DNA of 64,000 nt, taken from Pelagerythrobacter sp041912895 (GTDB taxonomy: Bacteria > Pseudomonadota > Alphaproteobacteria > Sphingomonadales > Sphingomonadaceae). The notes beneath the pieces are model-generated. The model saw only the letters and a program-made list of their open reading frames with translations. It was not told the origin of the DNA and did no database searches. Every line of letters starts with the position of its first letter. Position 1 is the stretch's first letter. Where the stretch lies: contig NZ_JAYSGI010000005.1 in the NCBI RefSeq assembly GCF_041912895.1, forward strand, positions 62,001 through 126,000, in the 5' to 3' direction. Positions 27,101-34,995 of this stretch are shown in pieces. The position numbers and the translations under genes were made by a program.

Positions 27101-27369
27101 ACCAACGTCTCCGCCTTGATTGCCGTGACAGGGACGGGGCTTGAGAGATTCGGGTTGATCGCAATGCGGCTGCCGGTGACGATGATTAGCCCATCGTCGG
27201 TTTGGGTGTCTTGCCCCGGCTCCGCAACGACGGACTCTGCATCACCTTCGACGTCCTGCTCGTCGCCCTGATTCTGCGCGTAGGCAGGGGCGGCAAAAGC
27301 CGCGAACGACAGTGCGGCAACGCCAGCGCCAGCCAGCAATCCGCGCTTGGTGGAAAAACTGCTTCTCAT
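24118..27369 (-). CDS. TonB-dependent receptor (AT-rich barrel)
   Basis: This 1083-residue outer membrane receptor takes up a large ligand using TonB energy. A signal peptide ends at AYA (residue 31). The plug begins near IIVTGSRIAIN (about residue 62) and shows LRGLGTERTLVLVDGRRH, IPTDLLESVEIVTGG and SDAIGGVVNFILR, the family core. The rest is a very long beta barrel ending in the terminal Phe needed for insertion. The barrel segment has a clearly lower GC share than the plug and neighbours. The ligand is unknown; receptors of this size in sphingomonads often import peptides or glycans. GGGGGA lies about ten bases before the ATG. Confidence 0.95.
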   Translation of the reverse strand: MRSSFSTKRGLLAGAGVAALSFAAFAAPAYAQNQGDEQDVEGDAESVVAEPGQDTQTDDGLIIVTGSRIAINPNLSSPVPVTAIKAETLVRSSDLALGDALNDLPALSSTFGTSNSGRFIGTAGLSLLDLRGLGTERTLVLVDGRRHVTSTPGDFNVDVNTIPTDLLESVEIVTGGNSAVYGSDAIGGVVNFILRDDFEGIRLKAQNGISSRGDRNSYFISGTAGTNLFDDRVNIAISGEYAKQEPLFFSERPNQFGTFNGTPGFITVDSDFDVQPNPDFDPTDPNSPEFINVPEGNFGDGIPDTVFNDGNPGSTFGQLSEGGALQTFCDAPRFDRRVTATCSGILDQNGFNTQVRYFFLPNGNLVRNNAEYTLTGGTLGGLGSTGIEGGQASVGLTRYAGNLLINADLSPAFKPFLQAKYVHIDSLQASSQATFVTGALNAVYSTDNPFLNDQAREVINSITARPGGGTNLFQAFRFNYDIGTRAENHERDTYRVVAGVRGDLTDSNAGNLRYEVAFNYGRTETFYETGGNVLIENFNNATRAVRAADGTIQCSINADADASNDDPACVPINLFGFGAPSQAAQDYVLYTSSRDEWAEQYNATAFISGDTSGFFELPGGPVGFVVGGEYRRESAFSDFDEVTKSGATFLNSNSAFDPPALEVYEAFGELRVPLLADMPFVEELTATGAVRYSDYNFSGGATAYNASLIYAPIPSLRFRGGYGRSVRAPNLGNLFATQSETFNFINDPCDQNFINDDPDFAARCAEAGIPTTITLPDGSVIPFTNAATSNISGFNSGNPNLEPEVGNSITIGGVFQPEFLPGFSLSIDYYDIEVKKVISGLSAQGIVDQCYGDPESLDNPFCDVVFRRAPTGNIFTDYAFDGQSGRRFPGIADTSFDAVGPGFINQPFNFASLKTSGIDADLSYTTELGSDMSLAVRGLVSWIANREQFLDIEDPDFSTRTKSTLGNPEWEGTVQAALSFKNVTFTYEGRYVGKQTIGVWELQNSHQGREPTDADQFPVIYYPDVFYSDIRLNFELEDKYDFYVGVDNVTDRLPPFGATGVGEGSAIFDNLGRFFYAGLVANF

Positions 27370-27427
27370 GATTTTCAGTCCCCCTTGAGCGCTCAGGAAT
27401 CGAGCGCAAAATATTAAGATCAGCGAC

Positions 27428-27441
27428 TAAACTCACGTTTA
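27428..27441. promoter_or_regulatory. Inverted repeat upstream of TonB receptor
   Basis: TAAAC (27428-27432) and GTTTA (27437-27441) flank TCAC about 60-70 bases before the receptor start. It may be an operator. The arms are short, so chance is possible. Confidence 0.3.
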
Positions 27442-27474
27442 ATACGCGCATTCGCCACATCGCTGAATGCGGCA

Positions 27475-27482
27475 CCCCCCCC
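27475..27482 (-). repeat. Eight-base G tract upstream of TonB receptor
   Basis: The minus strand carries eight consecutive G about 106-113 bases before the receptor ATG. Such a run can slip and alter promoter spacing. Confidence 0.6.
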
Positions 27483-27589
27483 TTGGTCGCAAATGAAATC
27501 AATTGTTTTCGAGGACGACGCGGCGACGCTGTCTCTCAAATGCAACACTTGTCATCCCTTGGGTGAAATATGCTCTGAGTCTCGCCCCA

Positions 27590-28132
27590 TCACTCGATCC
27601 GCTTCCCCTTCACCCCGATCTGGCCGTCGATTCGGATGAAATAGCTGCCCAGCGCCGCCCTCTTGAACACGACGGGGTCGCCCACTTCCACTTGCCGCAG
27701 GCGAGCGGGGGCGTTCCTGACCTGCCACAGGGCATCGCCTTCCGCGATTTCAAACACGAAAGCGTCGCCGGCGCTGTATCGGACGGACGTTATCGTCGAT
27801 TCCAGCATATCCAGCTCGTCGTCTTCATCGTCGTTGCCGCCGAATATATTGAGGTCGGGAAGGGTAAATCCGAAAAGCCGCCGGCGGGTCTGGCGGACGT
27901 CGTCCGCGTCGACGAGGCGCACGTCGCCTTGCTCGCTCGCGGCGACGAACGCGCCGGCGGCGGCGTCGAGGCATGTCAGCCTTTCGGTATCCGCGGCGAT
28001 TTGCTGGCATGCCTTCAATGCCGCGATGTGATCCGCTTCATCTGCATCCTGCGCGAATGCGGTGCCCGCTGCGCAGAGGCAGAGGCAGGCGATGCCGCCG
28101 GCCAGGAATTTGCGCGTGCCCATCTCCACCAT
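27590..28132 (-). CDS. Exported small protein with Cys-pair and acidic stretch
   Basis: This 180-residue protein has an N-terminal signal peptide ending TAFA at residue 27. The mature N-terminal segment carries two cysteines, Cys42 and Cys54, in an LKACQQIAADTERLTCLD pattern that recurs in various exported proteobacterial proteins and may make a disulphide. An acidic stretch NDDEDDELD (about 100-108) follows, then a C-terminal part with VVFKRAALGSYFIRIDG that looks like a small beta barrel. The start at 28132 has AGGGGAG directly upstream. It lies between two TonB receptors, divergent from the second. I do not know the function. Confidence 0.7.
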   Translation of the reverse strand: MVEMGTRKFLAGGIACLCLCAAGTAFAQDADEADHIAALKACQQIAADTERLTCLDAAAGAFVAASEQGDVRLVDADDVRQTRRRLFGFTLPDLNIFGGNDDEDDELDMLESTITSVRYSAGDAFVFEIAEGDALWQVRNAPARLRQVEVGDPVVFKRAALGSYFIRIDGQIGVKGKRIE

Positions 28133-28185
28133 GCTCCCCTCGATGAAAACCGGGCGATCTCGTCGCATATTCCGCGCGGTTGGCC

Positions 28186-28209
28186 AACTGTAACATCAGT
28201 GCCACAGTT
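28186..28209. promoter_or_regulatory. AACTGT-N12-ACAGTT dyad between divergent genes
   Basis: AACTGT (28186-28191) and ACAGTT (28204-28209) form a perfect 6-bp inverted repeat with a 12-base spacer in the 225-bp region between the exported protein and the second TonB receptor. It is a candidate operator for one or both. Confidence 0.35.
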
Positions 28210-28357
28210 CGTCAGAGACCGTCTTGCGCGGCGTCGAGTTCGATTGCGGGGCGACGATTGCTTCGACTAGACGCCGCCTATTCGGGCTGTGGGCCCGGGC
28301 ACTCGAACTAAATTTTCAATGCGCGCCGTGGTGGCGCTCATCTCAGAGGGGTTAGAA

Positions 28358-31300
28358 ATGTCCAACCGCTTCAGCAAAGCTTCGTTGCTGGTCGGCACGA
28401 TCATGGCGAGCGCCATGGTTGTATCGCCGGCTTACGCGCAGACCGACCAGGTCGATGAAAACGCCGTCGGCTCCCAGGCCGATCAGGACGCGGGTATGCA
28501 GGGCGAGACGATCGTCGTCACCGGTTCGCGCATCCAGCGCAGCGACCTGACCTCGACCAGCCCGCTGACCGTCGTCCAGGACGAAGAGTTCAAGCTCTCC
28601 GGCGCAGTGAACGTCGAATCGGTCATCAACACCCTGCCGCAGGTCGTTCCGGGCACCACGTCGTTTTCGAACAACCCGGGTGGCGGCGTCGCGACACTGA
28701 ACCTGCGTGGTCTCGGCTCGACCCGTAACCTCGTGCTGGTAAACGGCCGCCGCTACATCTTCTATGATGCCAACCAGATCGTCGACCTCAACACCATTCC
28801 GCAGTTCCTGATCGACTCGGTCGATGTGGTGACCGGCGGCGCTTCGGCCGTGTACGGCTCGGACGCGCTTGCAGGCGTCATCAACTTCAACCTGCGTGAC
28901 GATCTCAACGGCGTTACCGCTGGCGGCCAGTACGGCATCACCGAAGAAGGCGACGGTCAGCGTTACAACGCATACGTGGCGATCGGCAGCGACCTCGCCG
29001 ACGGCCGCGGCAACGTGACCGCCTACGCCGAGTACTATCGTCGTGGCAGCATCTTCCAGGGTGATCGCGACTTCTCGTTCAACGCGCTGGGCGATGGCGA
29101 AAATGGCTTGGTTCCGGGTGGTTCTGCAGGCGTGCCGCAGGGCCGCTTCACGGCCGCAGAGAACCTGGCGATCGGCGCCGGTGCCAGCTGTGGCGGTGAC
29201 GGCAATCCTCCGCGCAATGCCGGCTGCTTCGATATCGCGGCTGGTACGAACTATCCGGGTGCAGGCGCATTCTTCGGAACGCCGGGTACCAGCACGCCCT
29301 ACACCAGTGCCAACGCATACAACTATGCGCCGACCAACTATCTGATGGTCCCGCAAGAGCGTTACACCTTGGGTGGCTACGGCTCGTACGAGATCACCGA
29401 CGGTATCGAGGCCTATGCCGAAGTGGCATTCGTCAACAACCGGGTCGAGAACGAGCTGGCCGCGACGCCGATTACGCAGAACGTGAACTTCGATCTCGAC
29501 GCGATCGAAGGTCTGGTGTCCGCTGCCGACTTCGCTCAGCTTCAGCTGATCGCTCAGCGTCAGCAGGCCGCCATTGCGGCAGCTGCTGCTGCGACCTGCA
29601 CGGATCCGGACGGCAACACCGTCACCTGCCCGAACCCCTACGGTTCGCAGACCACCGGTTCGACCACGATCGATCCGCTCGCGCCCGGACAGGTCCGTCT
29701 CGGGGTCAACACCCGTACCACCGGCATTTCCTCGCGCAACGTCACGGACGAACGTAACGCATTCCGCGTGCTGGCCGGCTTCAAGGGCGATCTGACCGAT
29801 ACCCTGCAGTACGATGCGTTCTACTCGTACTCGCGGACCCGGAACGGCTCGATCCAGGAAGGCAACGTGTCGCGTTCGGCGTTCACCGCGCTGACGGCGA
29901 ACGGCACCTGCAACGTGTTCGGCGAGAACCAGCTGAGCCCGGAATGCGTCGACTCGATTTCGATCCTCGCTCAGAACAGCGAGGTCTCGTCGCTGCAGGT
30001 TGCGCAGGCCAGCGTCTCCGGCCCGCTGTTCACGAGCGGTCTGGCCGTCGATCCGATCGCCTTCGCGCTCGGCGTCGAGTACCGCAAGATGAGCGCGGAG
30101 TTCATTCCGGATACCGCGCTTTCTTCGGGTGACGTTGCCGGCTTCAACGCCGGTCAGCCGACCGCGGGCAGCTACGACGCCAAGGAAGTGTTCGGCGAAC
30201 TTCGCGTTCCGGTAATCCAGGATGGCTTCATCGATCGTCTCGAGTTCACGGGTGGCGCTCGCTACTCGCACTACTCGCTCGACAACGTCGGCGGTGCTTG
30301 GGCCTACTTCGGCGGCGCCGAGTTCGCTCCGATCCCGGACATCACCTTCCGCGGCCAGTATCAGCGCGCGGTTCGTGCACCGAACGTGCAGGAACTGTTC
30401 GGCGGCCAGTCGGTCGGTTTCCCGACCGCTACCGATCCGTGCAGTGATCGTACGGCACCCGGTGATCGTACGCAGGCGCTTCGCGATCTCTGCATTGCCA
30501 CCGGCGTGCCGGCCTCTGCAGTGTTCGCCGAGTTCATCCAGCCCAACGATCAGGTCCAGGGCGCCTTCGGCGGCAACCCGAACCTGCAGGAAGAAGTCTC
30601 CGACACCTTCACCATCGGTGCGGTTATCCGTCCGAGCTTCATCCCGGGCCTGAACATCACGGTCGACTACTACGACATCACGATCGACAACGCGATTTCG
30701 GTCGCCGGCGGCAGCGTGAACAACATTCTGGACTTGTGCTACAACACGATCCAGGATGCTTCGAGCGCGGTCTGCGGGTTCATCTCGCGTGACGATCAGG
30801 GTGTCATCTCCGGTCCTCCGTTCGTGGTTTCCGCGCAGAATGCGAACCTGGCGAGCCTCGAAACCAGCGGCGTCGACTTCCAGCTCGACTACATGACGCC
30901 GATCGGTGCCAGCCTGACGGGCAATGGCGACTCGCGGCTCGGGTTCTTCTTCCTCGGCAACTACACCGAGAAGAACAACTTCACCCCGCTCGTCGAACTG
31001 CCCGACGAGGTGACCGAGTGCGCCGGCAAGTTCGGCCTGAACTGCGGCAACCCGACGCCTGAATGGAAGTGGTCAAGCCGCCTGTCGTGGATGGACGGCC
31101 CGATGACGACCAGCTTCCGCTGGCGCCATGTCGGAAAGGTGACTGACGACGACGATACGACGGATTACATCGTCGAGGAAATCGGCAGCTACGACCTGTT
31201 CGACCTCTCGCTGTCGTGGGAAGTGAACGAGAACTTCACCTTCACCGCCGGTGTGAACAACCTGTTCGACAAGCGGCCGCCGCTGATCGGATCGAACCAG

Positions 31301-31378
31301 GAGCAGGCGAACACCTATCCGGGTGTCTACGATGTTCTCGGCCGCGACTACTTCGTTTCGGTCGGCATGGATTTCTGA
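28358..31378 (+). CDS. TonB-dependent receptor (codon-biased, likely abundant)
   Basis: This 1006-residue outer membrane receptor has a signal peptide ending AYA at residue 27. The plug follows with ETIVVTGSRIQRSDL, LNLRGLGSTRNLVLVNGRR and VYGSDALAGVINF, then a 22-strand-type barrel that ends in a terminal Phe. An Ala-rich insertion near residue 410 contains two cysteines (TCTDPDGNTVTC), probably a surface loop closed by a disulphide. Arg and Gly codons are strongly skewed to CGT and GGT, unlike the neighbours, which suggests high expression. AGAGGGG lies just before the ATG. An intrinsic terminator follows at 31403-31436. The ligand is unknown. Confidence 0.95.
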   Translation: MSNRFSKASLLVGTIMASAMVVSPAYAQTDQVDENAVGSQADQDAGMQGETIVVTGSRIQRSDLTSTSPLTVVQDEEFKLSGAVNVESVINTLPQVVPGTTSFSNNPGGGVATLNLRGLGSTRNLVLVNGRRYIFYDANQIVDLNTIPQFLIDSVDVVTGGASAVYGSDALAGVINFNLRDDLNGVTAGGQYGITEEGDGQRYNAYVAIGSDLADGRGNVTAYAEYYRRGSIFQGDRDFSFNALGDGENGLVPGGSAGVPQGRFTAAENLAIGAGASCGGDGNPPRNAGCFDIAAGTNYPGAGAFFGTPGTSTPYTSANAYNYAPTNYLMVPQERYTLGGYGSYEITDGIEAYAEVAFVNNRVENELAATPITQNVNFDLDAIEGLVSAADFAQLQLIAQRQQAAIAAAAAATCTDPDGNTVTCPNPYGSQTTGSTTIDPLAPGQVRLGVNTRTTGISSRNVTDERNAFRVLAGFKGDLTDTLQYDAFYSYSRTRNGSIQEGNVSRSAFTALTANGTCNVFGENQLSPECVDSISILAQNSEVSSLQVAQASVSGPLFTSGLAVDPIAFALGVEYRKMSAEFIPDTALSSGDVAGFNAGQPTAGSYDAKEVFGELRVPVIQDGFIDRLEFTGGARYSHYSLDNVGGAWAYFGGAEFAPIPDITFRGQYQRAVRAPNVQELFGGQSVGFPTATDPCSDRTAPGDRTQALRDLCIATGVPASAVFAEFIQPNDQVQGAFGGNPNLQEEVSDTFTIGAVIRPSFIPGLNITVDYYDITIDNAISVAGGSVNNILDLCYNTIQDASSAVCGFISRDDQGVISGPPFVVSAQNANLASLETSGVDFQLDYMTPIGASLTGNGDSRLGFFFLGNYTEKNNFTPLVELPDEVTECAGKFGLNCGNPTPEWKWSSRLSWMDGPMTTSFRWRHVGKVTDDDDTTDYIVEEIGSYDLFDLSLSWEVNENFTFTAGVNNLFDKRPPLIGSNQEQANTYPGVYDVLGRDYFVSVGMDF

Positions 31379-31402
31379 TCGTTCGAGAGACGTAAAACGA
31401 GG

Positions 31403-31436
31403 GGCGGCGTCCTGGCGGACGCCGCCTCTTTCGTTT
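31403..31436 (+). terminator. Intrinsic terminator after TonB receptor
   Basis: GGCGGCGTCC (31403-31412) and GGACGCCGCC (31417-31426) pair perfectly around TGGC, followed by the T-rich TCTTTCGTTT. It sits 25 bases past the receptor stop. Confidence 0.88.
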
Positions 31437-31521
31437 GCGCTCCGTCGCTGCTGGTCATAGTCCGGCATTCGAGACCGTCACGACGGCTCGCGCATTGCAT
31501 TCCGGCTCGAAGCCGGAGTTG

Positions 31522-32430
31522 TTACTTGCTGCGAATCAACCTGAAATCGGCGAAGGGGCGCGCACCGGCGGCCTCGCGGACCGGAGTCATTTCGATTTGC
31601 TCGAGACCGGCTGCGCCAAGCGCCGATACAAGAGCATCTTCGTTCGATGCCGCGGCACAAGCTCGTTCGAGCGCCGCGATTCGCCCCATCTCGCCCTTGG
31701 CCATGACGGCGATGGTATCGATCGAAGCTGCCACTCTGCCGGTCATGTCGTTGCGACCTAGTTCGAGTGTGCGGCGGATCGCCTCGGCGATTTCCCACGC
31801 GGCGGAATTGGCGCCGAACATGGCTTGCCCCCGGGCGGGCGCGGTGGAAATCGCCGGCGGCAGGGCAGCGATTCCCGCGCTGCGCAAGGCGAGGCTCCGT
31901 TTGGCGATTCCCGGCAGGTCCTCTCGTTCGATCGCCCAGGATATCGCGTCGCGGCGCGCGCGGTTGTGCATCAGAATGACGCTGTCTCCCCGATGGGTCA
32001 TCAGGCCGACGATGCCCCCAGGCGCCAGAACGCGCGCAATTTCCGCCGCGGTGCCGGGTATGTCGCCGTATTCGAAGCCGAACTGGCTCACCACCGCGTC
32101 GAACGTCCCGGCGGGGAAGGGCAGGTCCTCCATCGATATGCCGCAGCGGACCGATGCGCCGGAGGGCGGTGGCGGCAGCTTTTCTGCAAAATCGATACCC
32201 GTCGGCGCCAGGTCGCGTCGGCACGCGAGCAGCCACGCCATCACGCGGCCATCGCCGGTGGCAATGTCGAGCACCCGCCCGTTTCCGCCGATGCGCGGCG
32301 CGAAACTCTCCCACGACGCCCGCTGCGCACGTTCGAGTGCGGGCGATCCGCTGGGCAGACAGCCCGCCCCTGTTCGTGCGCCCGCGTATGCCCAAAAGGC
32401 GTTCCATGCCGCACGATCGCCGGTGGTCAT
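31522..32430 (-). CDS. Class I SAM-dependent methyltransferase
   Basis: This 302-residue protein has a Rossmann-type methyltransferase domain. Motif I is VLDIATGDGRVMAWL at about residues 53-67, followed by GIDFAEKL at the acidic loop, and motif IV near FDAVVSQFGFEYGDI. This FD-vvS-FGf pattern is typical of UbiE-like small-molecule methyltransferases. The C-terminal half is mainly helical, rich in Ala and Arg, and may bind the substrate. Its ATG overlaps the stop of the TPR/oxygenase gene by four bases (ATGA), so both come from one transcript with the 2OG oxygenase at 34106-34843. The substrate is unknown. It ends convergent with the TonB receptor. Confidence 0.85.
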   Translation of the reverse strand: MTTGDRAAWNAFWAYAGARTGAGCLPSGSPALERAQRASWESFAPRIGGNGRVLDIATGDGRVMAWLLACRRDLAPTGIDFAEKLPPPPSGASVRCGISMEDLPFPAGTFDAVVSQFGFEYGDIPGTAAEIARVLAPGGIVGLMTHRGDSVILMHNRARRDAISWAIEREDLPGIAKRSLALRSAGIAALPPAISTAPARGQAMFGANSAAWEIAEAIRRTLELGRNDMTGRVAASIDTIAVMAKGEMGRIAALERACAAASNEDALVSALGAAGLEQIEMTPVREAAGARPFADFRLIRSK

Positions 32431-34106
32431 GGCGCCTCGCCGACATCGGCCCCGACATCGAAAGCGACCGTCATGCGGTGCGTACCGGAAAAAGGCGTCG
32501 TGCCGTGATAGAGCGTGCTGGGAAACAGCGCCAGATGGCCTTCGCGCGGCTCTATGATGCGCAGTGGTGGCAACGCGAGCCGCAGGTCGGGTGGCGGCCG
32601 ACCGAGTTCCAGCTTACCACCGCGCGAATCACCGGGAAGCTCCAGGTAAAGCGCCGACGAGACGACGCCCTGAGAATGGATATGCGAGGTGTGATGGTCG
32701 CCACCGCCCGAAAGGCGCACGGACCACGAGCCGGCTATGCTCCATTTGCTGTCGCGATGCCGCAATAGCGGATGGTCGGCATCGTGCGGCGGCAAGTTCG
32801 TCCGGTAATAGTCGAGCGTTTGCAGTACCGACGAGTGAAACTCGCGCCAAATCGGCTCGTACCGGTTGAACAGACCGCCGCGTGTCTGCGTTCCCCCGCG
32901 CAGGGATTGGTTCAACGGCAGTGCCGAACCGTCGTGAAGCGCGTGCAGCAGCGGAACCGCCTCGGGCAGCACGTGATCCGCACCGCGTAAAGGCAGCAAC
33001 TGGACCAGCCCGGCCTGCTCGTGCAGCCATTCGCTTCTGGGATCGTCGAGCAACCGCCACGCGAGCCCGCGCAACGCCCATCCGGCGACGCCGGATGGGT
33101 CCGTTTCCAGAAACTTATCGAGCAGATGAGCCGCGCGCTCTGGCTCGCCTATCCGCAGGCGATGGCGGGATTCCTGCAGGGTGCATTCGCTAGTGGCAAG
33201 TTTGAGGCGCGCCCAGAGCGCCTCAGCGCGCTCGTTCTGGCCGGCTTCACCGGCGTGGGCGGCCTCCAGTAGCACCAGGCGCTGTTCGTCGGGAAATCGT
33301 CTCGCAGCCGCCGCAGCAACCTCCGCCGCTTCGGCCGACCGGTCGAGACCCGCGAGAACGGCGCAGTGTGCCATCGGTATCGCGCGATCGTGCGGAACAC
33401 GCTCGGCCGCTTCGCGATATGGCTCTGCGAAGTCACTGATACCCTCGGCAAGCAGAAGCTGGGAGAGCAACCGGAGCGCTTCCAGCCATTGTGGAACCTG
33501 CGCAACCAGTGCGCGTGCCACCGCGATCGCGTCCTCCGTCCGCCCCGCTGCATCGAGTGCCTGCGCCTTGCCGAGCCAGAGCTCCGGATCGCCGGGGCTG
33601 GCCTGCAGCGCGCGATCGAAACGCGAGACAGCGTCGGGTTCGGCGCGTTCGAGCGCGACGCGCGAGCGACCGTGGAGCGAGCGTGCATGCCCTGTATTCA
33701 GCGCCAGGCCCGCGTCGTACCACTGCGCCGCCTCGGCCAGCAACCCCGCATTGCGCGACGCATTCGCGCGGGTCGAGCAGTAGCGCAGGTCCAGTCCACC
33801 TTGCGCTTCGTGTTCGCCGAGCACGGCGAGCGCCTGGTGGTGCCGATCGAGCCGTCCCAGCGCAATGGCATGATTGATCGTGTAATCGAGCGATTGCGGG
33901 GCGAGTTGTCGGGCACGAGAAAAGCGCTCGGCGGCCTCGACAACGTTTCCGGCACGTAGCGACGCCCCGGCAGCGCTGTTCCACAGCGCGGCGTCGTTCG
34001 GAAACGATGCCAGACCCTCACCGAAAATCGCCGAGGCCCCTGCGGCATCGCCTGCGTCGATGGCGGCCTGCGCGCGTGCGCGGACGTCTGCCACGGCGTG
34101 GCTCAT
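32427..34106 (-). CDS. TPR protein fused to a 2OG-Fe(II) oxygenase domain
   Basis: This 559-residue protein has an N-terminal array of tetratricopeptide repeats (about residues 5-350, with the A-x-A-x-G/Y pattern repeated) and a C-terminal 2-oxoglutarate/iron oxygenase of the PF13759-like type (about 400-555). Likely metal residues are His475 and/or His477 (HTSHIHSQG) and His534 (LYHGTTPF), and Arg544 (HRMTVAFD) would bind 2-oxoglutarate. SALYLELP after the first motif is the usual strand. TPR domains in such proteins recruit a protein or peptide substrate. The ATG at 34106 shares one base with the stop of the oxygenase upstream, and its own stop overlaps the methyltransferase start. Confidence 0.85.
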   Translation of the reverse strand: MSHAVADVRARAQAAIDAGDAAGASAIFGEGLASFPNDAALWNSAAGASLRAGNVVEAAERFSRARQLAPQSLDYTINHAIALGRLDRHHQALAVLGEHEAQGGLDLRYCSTRANASRNAGLLAEAAQWYDAGLALNTGHARSLHGRSRVALERAEPDAVSRFDRALQASPGDPELWLGKAQALDAAGRTEDAIAVARALVAQVPQWLEALRLLSQLLLAEGISDFAEPYREAAERVPHDRAIPMAHCAVLAGLDRSAEAAEVAAAAARRFPDEQRLVLLEAAHAGEAGQNERAEALWARLKLATSECTLQESRHRLRIGEPERAAHLLDKFLETDPSGVAGWALRGLAWRLLDDPRSEWLHEQAGLVQLLPLRGADHVLPEAVPLLHALHDGSALPLNQSLRGGTQTRGGLFNRYEPIWREFHSSVLQTLDYYRTNLPPHDADHPLLRHRDSKWSIAGSWSVRLSGGGDHHTSHIHSQGVVSSALYLELPGDSRGGKLELGRPPPDLRLALPPLRIIEPREGHLALFPSTLYHGTTPFSGTHRMTVAFDVGADVGEAP

Positions 34107-34843
34107 CAAGTGCGCAACCAGCCGGTCAGCGCAAATCTGCCCATCGGTGCGAATGGCGGGACGTAGCTTACGAGATGTGCTTGCGGCACCGCGAACAGGT
34201 TGAGCGCGTTGAACCGGGGACGAAACCCTTCGATCACGTCGCCGTCCGAATCGAGGAACATCAGGTATCCGCCCCAGTCGGGATGCCAGTCGTCCGGCGC
34301 GAAATTCAGCACGTAGGCGACCCGCCACCCTTCGGCGACATGGCTGTCGTTATGTCGGCCGAGATAATGGTTGGGGGCGTAAAACGTCGCCTGCGCATCG
34401 GCCTTGATCAGGTCGAGAAACCCGGTCACTTCGCGCACGAGATCGAGGAAATCGGCCGCGTTGAGATACTCGAGCAGCAGCTCGTACGGCCCGTCGGGAT
34501 CCCACTTCTGATTGAGCGCGTCGAGGATCGGATAGTTGGCATAACGAAACGCGTAGTCGCCCCGCGCCGACGCTTGATGCGCGGCCAGCGCCGCCTTGTT
34601 CGCCTCCTCCGCACCGGCGGGAGTGGCGACTTCATGCGGATAGAAGCTGCGCGGCGGATTGGCTGTGCCGTCGCCCGCGCGAACCGCCAGACCCCAGCGT
34701 GTGCCGCGCGCCAATATCATCCGGATTTCTTCCGCGGTTTCACGGGTCAGAACATCGCGGATCTGCACTCTCGTGCGCTCGGCAAACCGGCTCGCGCAAG
34801 CCTGTCGATCGATCGCCGGATTGATTTCGAACAGCTTTTTCAT
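34106..34843 (-). CDS. 2OG-Fe(II) oxygenase (prolyl-hydroxylase-like)
   Basis: This 245-residue protein has the double-stranded beta-helix oxygenase signature: His164 and Asp166 (GRHNDSH) and His223 (PQAHLVSY) as iron ligands, and Arg236 as the 2-oxoglutarate anchor. WHPDWGGYLMFLD between them is typical of the Tpa1/P4H-like group that hydroxylates proline or other side chains. The ATG at 34843 was chosen because the longer frame contains only low-complexity residues, and the next gene, the thiolase, is divergent from it. It is first of three translationally coupled genes (with TPR-oxygenase and methyltransferase). The substrate is unknown; two oxygenases plus a methyltransferase suggest a modified peptide, protein or small molecule. 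Confidence 0.85.
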   Translation of the reverse strand: MKKLFEINPAIDRQACASRFAERTRVQIRDVLTRETAEEIRMILARGTRWGLAVRAGDGTANPPRSFYPHEVATPAGAEEANKAALAAHQASARGDYAFRYANYPILDALNQKWDPDGPYELLLEYLNAADFLDLVREVTGFLDLIKADAQATFYAPNHYLGRHNDSHVAEGWRVAYVLNFAPDDWHPDWGGYLMFLDSDGDVIEGFRPRFNALNLFAVPQAHLVSYVPPFAPMGRFALTGWLRT

Positions 34844-34995
34844 GGGCTCCGATGAAGCATTCGACTTTGCTCGACGCCTTACGCGGACCATCGGCCGGTT
34901 GGCAAGAATAGCCCGGCCACCGAAGAGCGCACCCACTTGACGTAAACGGAAGCTGACCATACCCCCGTCGGACGTCGAAGCCAGGAGTTCAGCAG

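Noticed and set aside
28352..30271. 639-codon minus-strand frame opposite the second TonB receptor
   Set aside because: It has no recognisable domain, while the plus strand shows signal peptide, plug and barrel.
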